Assembly: GCA_963836695.1 (NCBI GenBank)
Contig: CAWIKX010000040.1
Coordinates: forward strand, 248,001 to 312,000
Reading direction: 5' to 3'
DNA from: Roseiarcus sp963836695
GTDB lineage: Bacteria; Pseudomonadota; Alphaproteobacteria; Rhizobiales; Beijerinckiaceae
Length of the DNA stretch: 64,000 nucleotides
Shown: piece after piece, positions 1 to 10,156 of the stretch
Layout: every line of letters starts with the position of its first letter
How positions within the stretch are numbered: the first letter of the stretch is position 1
The notes under the pieces: generated by a model
The model's database searches: none
Told to the model about the DNA's origin: nothing
The model's input: only the letters and a program-made list of their open reading frames with translations
Made by a program: the position numbers and the translations under genes

Positions 1-1214
1 GGCGCCTCCACCAGAGCGAGCTCTCGCTCCAACCACCAGCGGCAACGATCAATCTCGTGAGAACTGGGGGTCTTATGGATGCGTCGCTTTCCGCGGGGCG
101 TGAATTTGAAATGCTTGACTGCATTTGTGAGATAGCACTGGCTTTCTGAGAAGCCCGCCTCATTCAGCGTCGACCGCAGCAGAGCGCCGGCCGGCCCAAC
201 AAAGGGACGGCCCTTGAGATCCTCCTGATCTCCTGGCTGTTCGCCAACGAAGATCGCTCGGGCTTGCATAGGACCTTCGCCGAAGACGATCTGCGTCGCA
301 CACTCGCCAAGGGAACAGAAGCGACAGTCTTTCGCCTCGCGAAGAAGCGCTTCACGGGCGTCAGTAGGTTCAGTTAGTTTTCGGGCTTCGGCGAAGCGAG
401 CGGCGACCCTTGCGGCGCCGGCGTCGGCTTTGGACGGCGGCGCTGCAACCATCCGCGCCTCGCGAAGCTGCGCGGCCGAGGACATGTTCGCAATCTGACG
501 CGTTTCCGGCAGATTGGCCCAGTATTTCTTCGGCATCTCTTTCAGCATGGCCCGTTGCATCAACCGCGCTGGGTTGAAAATGGAGCGGTAGTAAACGTTC
601 CAGGCGCCGGCGAAATCGTCGAGTGGCGGCGCCTCCTCGCGCCGGGCGCCCGGACCAAAGCGCAGGGCCCCATCCCAAAGGATCGAGGTCCGCGGGGTCA
701 GGATCGCAAATCGCATGGATGCGAACCGGTCGACGAAGAAAGGGGCGGTAAGTTCTTCGATGAAGTGATCAGGCTCGAACCAGGCAACGAACCGCGCACC
801 GTCCGGCGCCTCGATCTCTCGAAAGCGAACGAAGGCGGTCATCTTGTGCCGGTCGCGCCGCACGGCGCGCTCCAGGTCTTCAAGCCGGCGCGCCAGTGGA
901 TCGCTGGCGATCTCCAAGAAGCCCGGCGTGTCCCGGAGTCGAAGAAGCGCCGCGTAAAGCAGGTCGTAGCGGGTCGCCTCCCGGTGCCGGCAAACGAGCT
1001 CGGCCATCGCGAGGAAACGGGGAGGGACCCGGATCGGCGCGCCTGTCGTCGACGTGCCGGCAACCTCTGGCTCCGCAAAGAGGTCGTTCTCTTCTTCAGC
1101 GCCATCCGTCACGAAACGGACCGCGTCGGCCTTCAGGCCGCTTGCCGCCGCGGCGCGCGCGACCCGGCGAAAACCTTCGAAATCAATCTCGTCATTCAGG
1201 CGAACGATCCTCAC
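1..1214 (-). CDS. DUF4130-UdgX uracil-DNA glycosylase fusion (3' end outside window)
   Basis: UdgX enzymes remove uracil from DNA and stay covalently bonded to the abasic site. The reading frame opens at GTG 1214 behind GAGGAAGGAG and stays open to the left edge (404 codons). Residues 1 to about 230 match the DUF4130 domain that is often fused to this family. The UDG part follows: a CxxC...C cluster near residue 295 (CRFCSLGEC, Fe-S ligands), GEQPGDQEDLKGRPFVGPAG near 325, and KRRIHKTP, whose His (about residue 380) is the crosslinking residue in UdgX. The last part of the glycosylase lies outside the window. It is 13 bp downstream of the radical SAM gene and surely cotranscribed with it, an arrangement known for this pair. 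Family assignment is firm; the role of DUF4130 is unknown. Confidence 0.9.
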   Translation of the reverse strand, partial: MRIVRLNDEIDFEGFRRVARAAAASGLKADAVRFVTDGAEEENDLFAEPEVAGTSTTGAPIRVPPRFLAMAELVCRHREATRYDLLYAALLRLRDTPGFLEIASDPLARRLEDLERAVRRDRHKMTAFVRFREIEAPDGARFVAWFEPDHFIEELTAPFFVDRFASMRFAILTPRTSILWDGALRFGPGARREEAPPLDDFAGAWNVYYRSIFNPARLMQRAMLKEMPKKYWANLPETRQIANMSSAAQLREARMVAAPPSKADAGAARVAARFAEARKLTEPTDAREALLREAKDCRFCSLGECATQIVFGEGPMQARAIFVGEQPGDQEDLKGRPFVGPAGALLRSTLNEAGFSESQCYLTNAVKHFKFTPRGKRRIHKTPSSHEIDRCRWWLERELALVEA

Positions 1215-1227
1215 GCCAGCTCCTTCC

Positions 1228-2496
1228 TCAAGCGAAAAGATCAAGCTGGCGCGGGCCTGAAGCCGCGAGCTCGCCCGCAAGCGACGCGGAGTCGATGAGG
1301 GCGGTCGGCCGCCAATCCGGCGTGACGACAAAAGGACGGACTGCATCAAGCGATCGCACGAGACGCGCAAGATCATCGATCCGCAGCGTGACGTGTCGTC
1401 GCGCGGCCAGGATGCGCTTGACGACGCGCGCCCCGATGCCAGGGACCCGGAGAAGCGCCTCACGCGGAGCGCGGTTGACGTCGATCGGAAAGAAACCCTG
1501 ATTGCGCAGAGCCCAGGCGAGCTTAGGGTCGCGCTCAAGGTCGAGCATCCCGTCGCCCTCGCGATCGAGGATTTCCTCCGGCGCGAAGCCATAGTGCCGC
1601 ATCAGCCAGTCGGCCTGATAAAGACGGTGCTCGCGCATGAGTGGCGGACGGCGTAGCGGCAGACTTTGTGAGGAATGAGGAATCGGGCTGAAGGCCGAGT
1701 AATAAACTCGCCGCAGGCCGTAGGAAGCATAGAGCGACGCAGAGCGGGCGATGAGGTCTTTATCCCGCGTCTCGTCTGCCCCAATGATCATCTGCGTGCT
1801 CTGCCCAGCCGGGGCGAACCGTGGAGCCCGCAGCGTCTTCCCCCTCTCCTCCTTCGCTTCGTCGAGCTTCAGCTTGAGACCGCCCATCGCCTTGCGGATG
1901 ATAAGCGCGTCCTTCTGCGGGGCGAGACGGGCGAGCGCTGCGTCATCGGGGAGTTCGACATTGACCGAGAGGCGGTCTGCCGCGCGGCCGGCGCGCTCGA
2001 TCAAGTCGCGCGACGCTCCCGCAATCGCCTTGAGGTGAATGTAGCCGCGGAACTCGTGGTCTCGACGCAAGGTCTCAGCGACCCGAACCATTTCCTCCAT
2101 CGTATGGTCCTCCGATTTCGTAATCCCGGAGGAAAGGAACAGGCCCTCGATCATGTTGCGGCGATAAAAGCCGAGCGTGAGCGCCACGATCTCCTCGACC
2201 TTGAAGCGGGCGCGCGGCGTGTCGCTCGATAGGCGATTGACGCAAAAGGCGCAGTCGTAGACGCAGAAATTCGTCAGGAGCACCTTGAGCAGCGAAACGC
2301 AGCGTCCGTCGGGTGTGTAGGCGTGGCAGATGCCCGAGCCCGAAGTGGACCCAAGCCCTTTGCCGTCTCGTGAGTTTCGGCCACTTGCTCCCGACGAAGC
2401 GCACGACGCATCGTATTTTGCGGCGTCCGCAAGAATCGCAAGCTTCCGGTGAAGAGTATTTGTGTCTCCGCCTTGGTTCATGTTTTGTTCTACCAC
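1228..2496 (-). CDS. Putative DNA modification/repair radical SAM protein
   Basis: This is a 422-residue protein of the radical SAM family that travels with UdgX (TIGR03916-like). Cys78, Cys82 and Cys85 form the CxxxCxxC motif that binds the 4Fe-4S cluster and SAM. Near the C terminus, about residues 340-370, VNRAPREALLRVPGIGARVV is a helix-hairpin-helix motif, a DNA-binding element, so a DNA substrate is likely. The exact reaction is not known; the spore photoproduct lyase group is the nearest described relative in concept. Met6 is an alternative start. Its 5' end overlaps the upstream region of the divergent betC gene, so the two promoters lie around 2500-2650. Confidence 0.88.
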   Translation of the reverse strand: MVEQNMNQGGDTNTLHRKLAILADAAKYDASCASSGASGRNSRDGKGLGSTSGSGICHAYTPDGRCVSLLKVLLTNFCVYDCAFCVNRLSSDTPRARFKVEEIVALTLGFYRRNMIEGLFLSSGITKSEDHTMEEMVRVAETLRRDHEFRGYIHLKAIAGASRDLIERAGRAADRLSVNVELPDDAALARLAPQKDALIIRKAMGGLKLKLDEAKEERGKTLRAPRFAPAGQSTQMIIGADETRDKDLIARSASLYASYGLRRVYYSAFSPIPHSSQSLPLRRPPLMREHRLYQADWLMRHYGFAPEEILDREGDGMLDLERDPKLAWALRNQGFFPIDVNRAPREALLRVPGIGARVVKRILAARRHVTLRIDDLARLVRSLDAVRPFVVTPDWRPTALIDSASLAGELAASGPRQLDLFA

Positions 2497-2657
2497 AGCC
2501 TCCTGGATCCGCCAAGCGAGCTAAAACGACCAGAGAGCCGCGCAGTCGAAAGGAAGCTACATTGGCGAAATCCAAGCGGGTCGCCGGCCATAGAACAAAA
2601 AAATCGGGCGTCGCCGCCTTTGCCAAGATAGAGAGGGCGGAAAAGGGGATTCCGCCT

Positions 2658-4172
2658 GTGACCGCCAAAGCGCCTAACATTCTCATCGTCATGGCCGATC
2701 AGATGGCGCCGGCGTTCCTGCCTATTTACGGCCACCCGCTCGTCCGCGCGCCGAATATGCAGGCGCTCGCACGAGACGGCGTCGTCTTCGACAGCGCCTA
2801 TTGTGCAAGCCCCCTATGTGCGCCGTCGCGCGCCTCGTTTATGTCCGGCCTCTTGCCGTCGCGCACAAAGGTTTACGATAACGCCGCTGAGTTCGCAGCG
2901 GACATTCCGACCTTCGCGCACGGCTTGCGCGCGCTGGGCTATCGCACCCTTCTTTCCGGCAAAATGCACTTCTGTGGTCCTGATCAGCTGCATGGCTTCG
3001 AGCAGCGGCTGACGACCGACATCTATCCCGCCGACTTCAACTGGACGCCGGATTGGGACCGCCCAGAGCATCGCCCGAGCTGGTATCACAACATGGGCTC
3101 GGTTCGTGACGCGGGTTTGTGCGTGCGCTCGAACCAGCTCGATTTCGACGACGAAGCGGCCTTCATGGCGGAGCGCGCGATCTTTGATCTGGCGCGTTCA
3201 AGGGATCCGAGGCCTTTTCTGCTGGTCGCCTCGTTCTCGCATCCGCACGATCCATTCGCCGTGCAGCAGCGCTACTGGGACCTCTATCGCGACGAGGACA
3301 TCACCATGCCGGCGCCTGGTCTCGCGCTCGACCCGCATTCGCGGCGCCTGCGCCACGTTTGCGCGATGGACTCCGAGCCGGTCACAGAGGCTCAGGTGCG
3401 CGCTGCTCGTCACGCCTATTACGGGGCAATCGCCTATGTCGACGACCTGCTCGGCCGGCTCATGCAGGCGTTGCGCTCGGCCGCGTTGGCGGAGGACACG
3501 ATCGTCGTCCTGACAAGCGATCACGGCGAGATGCTGGGCGAACGCGGCCTCTGGTACAAGATGAGTTTCCTCGAGGGTTCATGCCGCGTGCCGCTGGTCA
3601 TCGCCAGCCCGGGCCATTTCGAGCCGCGTCGCGTCGCGACAAATGTGTCGCTCATCGATCTCATGCCGACGCTCATCGATCTCGCGGGCGGAAATGTGCA
3701 ATCGCTTGACGTCGGCGTCGACGGCCGGAGCCTTGCGCCCCATCTGCGCGGCGCGGGAGGACATGACGAAGCAATCGGCGAATATCTCGCTGAAGGCGCA
3801 ATCGCGCCGGTCGTGATGATCCGCCGTGGGCCATACAAATTCATTCACTCGCCGGCCGACCCGGACCAGCTGTCTAATCTTGAGGATGATCCCGGCGAGC
3901 GCGACAATCTGACGGACAACCCGGCCTGCGCAACGCTCGTCGCCGACTTCCGAGCCGAGATCGGGAGGCGCTGGGATCTTGCCGAACTGGATGCCCGCGT
4001 GCGCTTGAGTCAGCGCCGGCGTCGCATGGTCGATGCGGCGCTCAGCAAGGGCAAGGTCCACGCCTGGGATTTCCAGCCTTTCCGCAACGCCTCGAAGCAA
4101 TATATCCGCAATACCATGGATCTCGACGACCTCGAACGAAACGCCCGCTTTCCGCCGGTCTCGCGCGCCTGA
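2658..4172 (+). CDS. betC: Choline-sulfatase
   Basis: It hydrolyses choline-O-sulfate to choline and sulfate, feeding glycine betaine synthesis or sulfur supply in the cytoplasm. From GTG 2658 the protein is 504 residues, the usual BetC length, and begins just before the metal-binding segment PNILIVMADQ. CAPSR at residues 54-58 is the sulfatase signature whose Cys becomes formylglycine. DHGEMLGERG and the C-terminal block KQYIRNTMDLDDLERNARFP are typical of choline sulfatases. The frame is open far upstream; TTG 2562 is a second possible start, but residues before 2658 show no family similarity. No betaine genes lie beside it; the next gene is a DMT transporter. Confidence 0.88.
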   Translation: MTAKAPNILIVMADQMAPAFLPIYGHPLVRAPNMQALARDGVVFDSAYCASPLCAPSRASFMSGLLPSRTKVYDNAAEFAADIPTFAHGLRALGYRTLLSGKMHFCGPDQLHGFEQRLTTDIYPADFNWTPDWDRPEHRPSWYHNMGSVRDAGLCVRSNQLDFDDEAAFMAERAIFDLARSRDPRPFLLVASFSHPHDPFAVQQRYWDLYRDEDITMPAPGLALDPHSRRLRHVCAMDSEPVTEAQVRAARHAYYGAIAYVDDLLGRLMQALRSAALAEDTIVVLTSDHGEMLGERGLWYKMSFLEGSCRVPLVIASPGHFEPRRVATNVSLIDLMPTLIDLAGGNVQSLDVGVDGRSLAPHLRGAGGHDEAIGEYLAEGAIAPVVMIRRGPYKFIHSPADPDQLSNLEDDPGERDNLTDNPACATLVADFRAEIGRRWDLAELDARVRLSQRRRRMVDAALSKGKVHAWDFQPFRNASKQYIRNTMDLDDLERNARFPPVSRA

Positions 4173-4252
4173 AATTGGACAGCAGGAAACGGGCGGACGC
4201 GCCGCGCGGCCGCTGCTAGGCCGCAGCGACAACGAGCGTTTGAGAGGCGGCA

Positions 4253-5227
4253 ATGGCGATCGCGCAGCGCGCAATGACTACGCGCGAATGGGGCCTGTTG
4301 GCTCTTTTATCCCTGCTATGGGGCGGATCGTTCTTCTTCATTGGCGTCGCGGTGAAAGAACTGCCGCCTTTGACCCTGGCTGCGCTCAGGGTTGCGCTCG
4401 CGGCTCTAATTCTGTGGGCGAGCGCCCCGCTGACGGGCGCCAGCCCCCCAAGGAACCGCAAGGCTCTCGCCGCGCTGGCGCTGCTTGGCCTCGGCAACAA
4501 CGCCCTGACGTTCGCCCTGATCGCCTGGGGGCAGACCCATCTCCCGGTCGGGCTCGCCTCGGTCCTTAATGCGGCGACGCCGCTCTTCGCCGTGCTCCTC
4601 GCGCACGTCTTTACTGCCGAGGAGAAGCTGAGTCGGTTCAAAATCATCGGCGCCGTCGCCGGGTTGGCCGGCGTCGCCTGGGTCATAGGGCCGGACGCGC
4701 TCTTGGGGCGCGACGGACCCAACGCATGGGCGGAAGGCGCGGTGCTGCTGGCGGCGCTGAGCTACGCTGTAGCGGCCTTGTTCGCCCGGCGCGTCCGCGT
4801 CCTTCAGCTCAAACCGATCGATATTGCTACGGGCCAGACGACAGCGGGCGCCATCTATCTTGTTCCCCTCGCGCTCATTCTCGACCGGCCTTGGTCGCTT
4901 CCAATTCCGAGCGCACCGGTCATCGCGTCGGTGTTCGCGATCGCCGCGCTCTGCACGGCGCTCGCCTATGTCGTCTACTTCCGCATCCTTTCGGGCGCCG
5001 GCGCGACCAATGTGCTGCTCGTAACTCTCGTCGCGCCCGCGACTTCAGTGATCCTCGGCGCGCTCCTATTGCAGGAACGGCTGCTTGCGCGGCAGTTTGT
5101 CGGCTTCGCGTTCATCGCGCTCGGCCTTGCCTTCATTGATGGCCGGCTGCCTCGCGCGATGCTCGCTGGTAACTCTAATCTTGGACGGCAAAATCCCCAA
5201 CTCCCCACCGGTCAGAAATCGCGCTAG
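4253..5227 (+). CDS. EamA/DMT-family transporter
   Basis: This 324-residue inner-membrane protein has about ten hydrophobic segments arranged as two EamA repeats, starting with LLALLSLLWGGSFFFIGVAV. It belongs to the drug/metabolite transporter superfamily, whose members export amino acids or small metabolites; the substrate cannot be read from sequence. It starts 80 bp after betC on the same strand and may share its transcript. Confidence 0.85.
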   Translation: MAIAQRAMTTREWGLLALLSLLWGGSFFFIGVAVKELPPLTLAALRVALAALILWASAPLTGASPPRNRKALAALALLGLGNNALTFALIAWGQTHLPVGLASVLNAATPLFAVLLAHVFTAEEKLSRFKIIGAVAGLAGVAWVIGPDALLGRDGPNAWAEGAVLLAALSYAVAALFARRVRVLQLKPIDIATGQTTAGAIYLVPLALILDRPWSLPIPSAPVIASVFAIAALCTALAYVVYFRILSGAGATNVLLVTLVAPATSVILGALLLQERLLARQFVGFAFIALGLAFIDGRLPRAMLAGNSNLGRQNPQLPTGQKSR

Positions 5228-5252
5228 CCTCTGGCCCTGAAGAGGGCGTTCG

Positions 5253-5513
5253 ATGGCGAGTGGGACCAGGAAGCCGATCGATCTCGCCGAACGCGTCGCC
5301 AGCCGCCGTGGCAAGCGTCCGACCGCGGCGGCCGTCGAGGGGGCCTGGCGGCGCGAGACGTTCTGCCTCCCGCGAGACGAAGCGCGCGCCAAGGCTCGCG
5401 AATGGTTCGAGCGCTTCCCCAAGGCCGCCTACATGACCGAGATCGAATCCTGGCGAGAGCTTGCCGGCGACCGGATCGAGTTCGTCATGCGCCGGTTGCC
5501 GTCCGCGGACTAA
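5253..5513 (+). CDS. Conserved hypothetical small protein
   Basis: An 86-residue basic and acidic-rich protein without signal peptide or membrane segment. It starts 25 bp after the transporter gene, behind GAAGAGG, and ends with EIESWRELAGDRIEFVMRRL, which looks like a folded helical and strand segment. I do not recognise a characterised domain. Codon choice matches its neighbours, so it is probably a real gene. Confidence 0.65.
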   Translation: MASGTRKPIDLAERVASRRGKRPTAAAVEGAWRRETFCLPRDEARAKAREWFERFPKAAYMTEIESWRELAGDRIEFVMRRLPSAD

Positions 5514-5665
5514 CATAACCGGTACGATGGTTCTCGGCCCGCACGAGCGAGGCTGGGATTTTGCGGCCGGGCGCCGTTGTCGCCGCACTTTCATCCCCAT
5601 ATAAGAGCGAAGCTGAAAGCCGCGGACCGAGCCGTGTTCGCGCGCGCAGCGCGTAAGACTCGGGG

Positions 5666-6643
5666 GTGGAGTTGTCTTGGTCCAGAATTGAGCATGAGCG
5701 CCTCGTCGTTATCGGCGCGGGTCCCGCCGCCTATACCGCGGCGATCTACGCTGCGCGCGCTCTGCTGAAGCCGCTGGTGCTGACCGGTTTCGAGGCTGGC
5801 GGTCAATTAATGACCACGACAGACGTGGAAAATTTTCCCGGATTCACCGATCCGATCCAGGGGCCATGGCTGATGGAGCAGATGCGGACTCAAGCCGAAA
5901 ATGTCGGCTCGCGCATCGAGCCCGAATACGTGGTGAAGCTTGAACTCGGACAGCGGCCGTTCGTCGTTCGCTGCGACAGCGGGCGCACGATCGCGGCGGA
6001 CGCGATCATTCTTGCGACCGGAGCGAAGGCCAAATGGCTCGGCCTCCCGACCGAAGAGGCATTCAAGGGCTTCGGCGTCTCGGCCTGCGCGACCTGCGAC
6101 GGATTCTTTTTCCGCGGCAAGCGGGTGGCTGTGATTGGCGGCGGCAATACGGCCGTCGAGGAAGCGCTGCACCTCTCCAATATCGCCGCCCATGTCACCG
6201 TCATCCATCGCCGCAACTCGTTCCGGGCGGAGAAAATCCTTAGCGAACGGCTTGCCTCGCGCCACAACGTTTCGCTCCGCTGGAACAGCGTCGTCGAGGC
6301 GGTCTTGGGCGAAGGGACGCCGCCCGGCGTCACCGCCATCAGGCTGCGCAATGTCGTGACCGGCGCGCTCGACGATCTGACGGTCGAGGGCGTCTTCGTC
6401 GCGATCGGGCATGAGCCGGCGTCCGAGCTCGTGCGCGGCCAGGTGGCCCTGAAATCGAACGGCTATGTTCAGACCGCGCCCGGCTCAACGGCGACCAGCA
6501 TCGAGGGCGTGTTCGCCGCCGGCGACGTCGCCGATGACATCTTCCGCCAGGCGGTCACCGCCGCCGGTCTCGGCTGCATGGCCGCGCTCGAGGCCGAGCG
6601 CTGGCTTGCCGCTCGGGAGCCAAAACGGGCGGCCGCCGAATAG
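5666..6643 (+). CDS. trxB: Thioredoxin reductase (NADPH)
   Basis: This 325-residue flavoprotein transfers electrons from NADPH to thioredoxin. GAGPAAYTAAIYAAR (residues 17-31) binds FAD, CATC at residues 141-144 is the redox disulfide, and VIGGGNTAVEEA (about 156-167) binds NADPH. ATG is absent at the front: GTG 5666 is chosen because the family core starts about ten residues later. A LysR regulator follows on the same strand 72 bp away, an arrangement common in Rhizobiales. Confidence 0.93.
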   Translation: MELSWSRIEHERLVVIGAGPAAYTAAIYAARALLKPLVLTGFEAGGQLMTTTDVENFPGFTDPIQGPWLMEQMRTQAENVGSRIEPEYVVKLELGQRPFVVRCDSGRTIAADAIILATGAKAKWLGLPTEEAFKGFGVSACATCDGFFFRGKRVAVIGGGNTAVEEALHLSNIAAHVTVIHRRNSFRAEKILSERLASRHNVSLRWNSVVEAVLGEGTPPGVTAIRLRNVVTGALDDLTVEGVFVAIGHEPASELVRGQVALKSNGYVQTAPGSTATSIEGVFAAGDVADDIFRQAVTAAGLGCMAALEAERWLAAREPKRAAAE

Positions 6644-6715
6644 AGGAAGCCGACACCCGTCCCGGCCAAAGAAACGGGAAGTACACCAAAGGCCCGCCCG
6701 GGCCGAGGAAACGTC

Positions 6716-7610
6716 ATGGATTGGGATAAGCTGCGCGTCTTTCAGGCGGCCGCTGACGCTGGGTCGTTTACGCATGCGGGCGAGACCCTGGGCCTTAGCC
6801 AGTCGGCGATAAGCCGTCAGGTTGGAGCTCTGGAAGCTGACCTGGGCGCGCCATTGTTTCATCGTCATGCGCGCGGCCTCATTCTCACCGAGCAGGGAGA
6901 AATGCTGCTCGGCGCCGTGCGTGATGTAGTCCTCAAGCTCGATGCCGTCCGCAGCCGCCTCATCGATAGTCGGGAGAAGCCGCACGGCGAATTACGGGTT
7001 ACGACGACGCTCGGCCTCGGCGCAAATTGGCTGGCGCCGCGACTGGGCGAGTTCGTCGAGCTTTACCCTGAGATCAAGCTGCAACTCTTGTTGTCCGACG
7101 ACGACCTCGACCTTGGGATGCGAGAAGCGGATGTTGCGCTGAGACTGCGCGAGCCGAGCCAGCCGGACTTAATTCGGCGCCGGCTATTCACTGTACACTT
7201 CCACGCCTACGCCTCAGCCGACTACCTGAGACGGCGCCCGCAACCACGAAAGATCGAGGATCTCGATCAGCATCATCTCGTCGCTTTCGGCGCGCCGACC
7301 GCGACCCACCTGCTTTACGATCTCAACTCGCTTCTAAGCGTAGGCCGCGACTTCGAAAAATCCGCGTACGCCGCAGATCACGGTCAACAATCTGGCCGCG
7401 ATGACCCATGCGGTCGAACATGGCGTCGGCATAGCCGTGCTGCCCGACTATTGCGTGCAGCCGGAATCTGGACTTGTACGGCTGTTGCCGCAGGCGGACA
7501 TGCCGGAGATGGACTGCTTCCTGGTCTACACCGAAGAACTCAAGAACGTCGCGCGGGTTCATGCCTTTCGCGACTTTCTCGTCAGCACCGCGCAACGATG
7601 GCGGTACTAG
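6716..7610 (+). pseudogene. LysR-family transcriptional regulator, frameshifted
   Basis: The N-terminal helix-turn-helix (MDWDKLRVFQAAADAGSFTH, then LSQSAISRQVGALE) and most of the effector domain are intact in one frame. The last 80 residues (NNLAAMTHAVEHGVGIAVLP to AQRWRY) are in the next frame. Removing one T from GACTTC at 7349-7354 restores a continuous 297-residue protein reading GRDSKNPRTPQITVNN, which fits the trxB-linked LysR proteins of Rhizobiales. As written, the protein would run out of frame to 7618. The lesion creates GANTTC from a GANTC site and may be a sequencing artefact. DNA targets are unknown; autoregulation is usual in the family. Confidence 0.85.
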
Positions 7611-7640
7611 GCGGTTAAAAACGGCGCGCTTGGATCTGCC

Positions 7641-8643
7641 TTAGAATAATCGGTCCTTCCAGGTCTTCGGCGTCTTCTCGTTTATGATCTCCAGATCGAT
7701 GTGATACTTGAAGTCGCGCGTGCCGCGCTTCTTGATCGCCTCGACCATGCGCGCCAAACCCGTGTCGAGGTCAACCGACGTCTTGTACTGCAAAAGCTTC
7801 CTCGCTTTGTCGGCCGAGCAAGAGGCGTGTTCGACTTCCTGCGGCCGCCCGGTCATATATATGGGATCGAGATTGAACTGAAGCTGATTGGCGATCCGCT
7901 CGGCGAGCTCGATGATCGTGATCGTCTCTTCGTCCGGGCCGATATTGATAGTCTCGCCGACAACGTTCTCGCGGAACGCCATTTCCTTCAAGCAGTAAAG
8001 ACAATCGTCGATGAAGGAAAAGCACCGCTTTTGCTTGCCTGTCCCATAGATGATGGGCTGGCGCCCCTGCAGCATCAGATTGATCATGATCGACGCCACG
8101 TTGCGGAATGGATCGTCCCATTTCTGCCGGGGACCGATAATGTTGTGGGGCACGGCGATCACGTATTCGACCCCGTGAGTTCGTGCATAGATTGCGCAGG
8201 ATCTCTTCAGCCGCGAGCTTGCCGATGCCGTAGGGATCCTGAGGCTTAGGCTTCTGGTCTTCTGTGAAAGGCGGCTTTAGCGCACCGTAGCGGGCCATTG
8301 ACGAGCAGAAGACGATCCGCTTGGCGCGATTGGCGACCGCCGCGGAGAAAATCGCAACCGAAGCCCCGACTATGTTCTGCGTTACAAAGTGGGGAGAGAA
8401 AACCGAGAGGCCCTCATAGGCCGTCGCGGCGCAATGATAATAGATGTCGCAACCCTCCGACACCTTCTGAATGTGATTGAAGTCGTTGCAATCGAACTGG
8501 TGAAAATCAACCTTTGACGGGACATTGTCGAGTTCTCCGCCGATCAGGTTATCGACCCCTACGACACGATGTCCCTCGGCAATCATCGCGTCAGCCAGAT
8601 GGCTGCCGAGAAAACCCGCAACCCCCGTAATGAATACCTTCAT
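7641..8643 (-). pseudogene. NAD-dependent epimerase/dehydratase, frameshifted
   Basis: This is an extended short-chain dehydrogenase acting on NDP-sugars. MKVFITGVAGFLGSHLADAM is the Rossmann GxxGxxG segment, SSMARYG and YGIGK carry the Ser-Tyr-Lys catalytic set, and the protein ends INEKTPKTWKDRLF. The first 155 residues and the last 170 lie in adjacent frames. Deleting one base of GAGTTC at 8177-8182 (plus strand) joins them as LCTTHGVEYVIAVPHNIIGP and gives 333 residues, the normal length. It heads a minus-strand cluster for surface-glycan synthesis. The product sugar cannot be named from sequence. Confidence 0.85.
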
Positions 8644-8796
8644 CGTTGATCCTTTTCTGGCTCCAGCGCCCGCATCAATCTACGCTTAATCCCGACATGT
8701 GACTTTGCCACAGAGATCCTTCTTTTTCATGCTGATGCCGGCGGAGATCCACCGCTCGGGGCCCGACAGTCCCTGGACTGCGAGTACCCGCGCTTC

Positions 8797-9866
8797 CTAA
8801 TCGGCCCGCTGCAGAAAGACTTTTGTAGCCGGTCCCTGAGTGGCCCGCATGAAGCCAGGCATTCCCGTCTCCCCGCTCACGCCGGCCCACCACCCTGCAA
8901 GAGCGATCTTGAAGGAACGCCATGAGCGATAACGAAGCAAAGGCTCCAACGTTTCCAACAGCGCGACCACGGCGAGCAGCGGCCAAACCGATGGATATCG
9001 CTTTTTAGCGAGGATCACCCGGTTTCTCTCGGAAAGGTAGATGCTGAACCTCGACCGCTTTGGGCGCGGTCCCCCAGAACCTGAGGTGGCGCCGGCCACA
9101 TGGTGCACGACTGAACTCGTGCGCATATCCCAACCGGAACCTTCCGTGACGCAGCGACCATTCAGAATCCTCGTGATAGACAAAAAAGTCTTCGTCCATG
9201 ACGCCCATGGTCTTGATGTAATCCTTTGACACAAACATGGCCGTGCCCGCGACAATGTCGAGGGCCTTCTCAACTTCCTGTAGGTCAGGGGTCGCTTCGA
9301 CGGGCTGCCCGTGCCCTAATGACCGCGCGCGGCCAAGCAAAGGAATGTATTTAAGCCCGCCCCATAGCTGAACGCGCCCATTGGCCACCAAAACGATCTT
9401 GCTTCCGACAATTCCGTAGTCGCCTTCCGCTTGCCGGCGCACCAACGCGCCAATCGCGTCCGGCTCCGGAAACGTGTCAGGATTGAGCACCCAGATGAAG
9501 TCCCAGTCAGTCCCGGCAGCGGAGATGCAGAAATTGACGCCGCCGCTGTATCCACGGTTCTCTCGGGATCTCAGAAGCCTCACCACGCGCCTGTCGGCGC
9601 CGAGATGGAAGCGCCGGCCCTCAGCAACGCCTAGCCGATCGTCGGCCTCGGCCTCAGCCTCGACCATCCCAGGGACTTTGGACATTTCCTGGACGTCGCG
9701 CTCGAACGCCTCGTGGCCGCCGTTCTCACAAATAACGATGCTGAACTCTCTGTAGATCGAGCCGTTGAGCGATCCCAAGGCGCCAACGATGTTCTTTGCT
9801 TCATCTGTTGCGACAATCGCAATGACGACGCGGGGGACACTTGATTGCGCTCGCGGCTTCCGACAT
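8797..9866 (-). pseudogene. GT2 glycosyltransferase, frameshifted
   Basis: A rhamnosyltransferase-like family 2 glycosyltransferase: RVVIAIVATDEAKN opens the nucleotide-sugar domain, LRSRENRGYSGGVNF and FIWVLNPDT (DxD-like) follow, then GTAMFVSKDY and MDEDFFVYHEDSEWSLR. The C terminus (VVHHVAGATSGS to TKVFLQRAD) is in a different frame, joined by removing one base from GAACTC at 9113-9118. The best start, ATG 9866 with AAGGGG 7 bp upstream, needs one G less in the GGGGG run at 9832-9836. With both bases removed, the gene is 355 codons long. Acceptor and sugar are unknown. Confidence 0.75.
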
Positions 9867-10156
9867 TCGACACCCCTTACCAATTGGTCAATCTTGCATG
9901 GGCTGGCGAAACGCCATTTGCGATTCTGACGGCGCAAGGACGCGCGCCTAACATGCTGCGCCCTGTAAAGCCTCCCTTTGTGTTTTTGGTTAAATTGGCC
10001 GCGCAGATATTAAGCGCCCCCAAGCGAGCGCTCTAAGCGCGGAACGCTGGCGCCGCTCCCAGGCTCGACCGGAATTGCAGGCGCACGGCAGGGCAAACAG
10101 GTACCGGACACGCGGAGGGGTGTCAATCGAGAGGCGGCATGAAGGTCGGTCGCTAT
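9867..10156. other. Intergenic stretch without recognised feature
   Basis: This 290-bp gap lies between the two glycosyltransferase genes. No ORF with family similarity, tRNA or clear terminator was seen. It presumably carries the promoter or leader of the downstream glycosyltransferase. Confidence 0.4.

Noticed and set aside
2313..2657. Long N-terminal extension of the betC frame
   Set aside because: It overlaps the divergent radical SAM gene, has no sulfatase similarity, and a GTG with spaced AAGGGGA precedes the family start.
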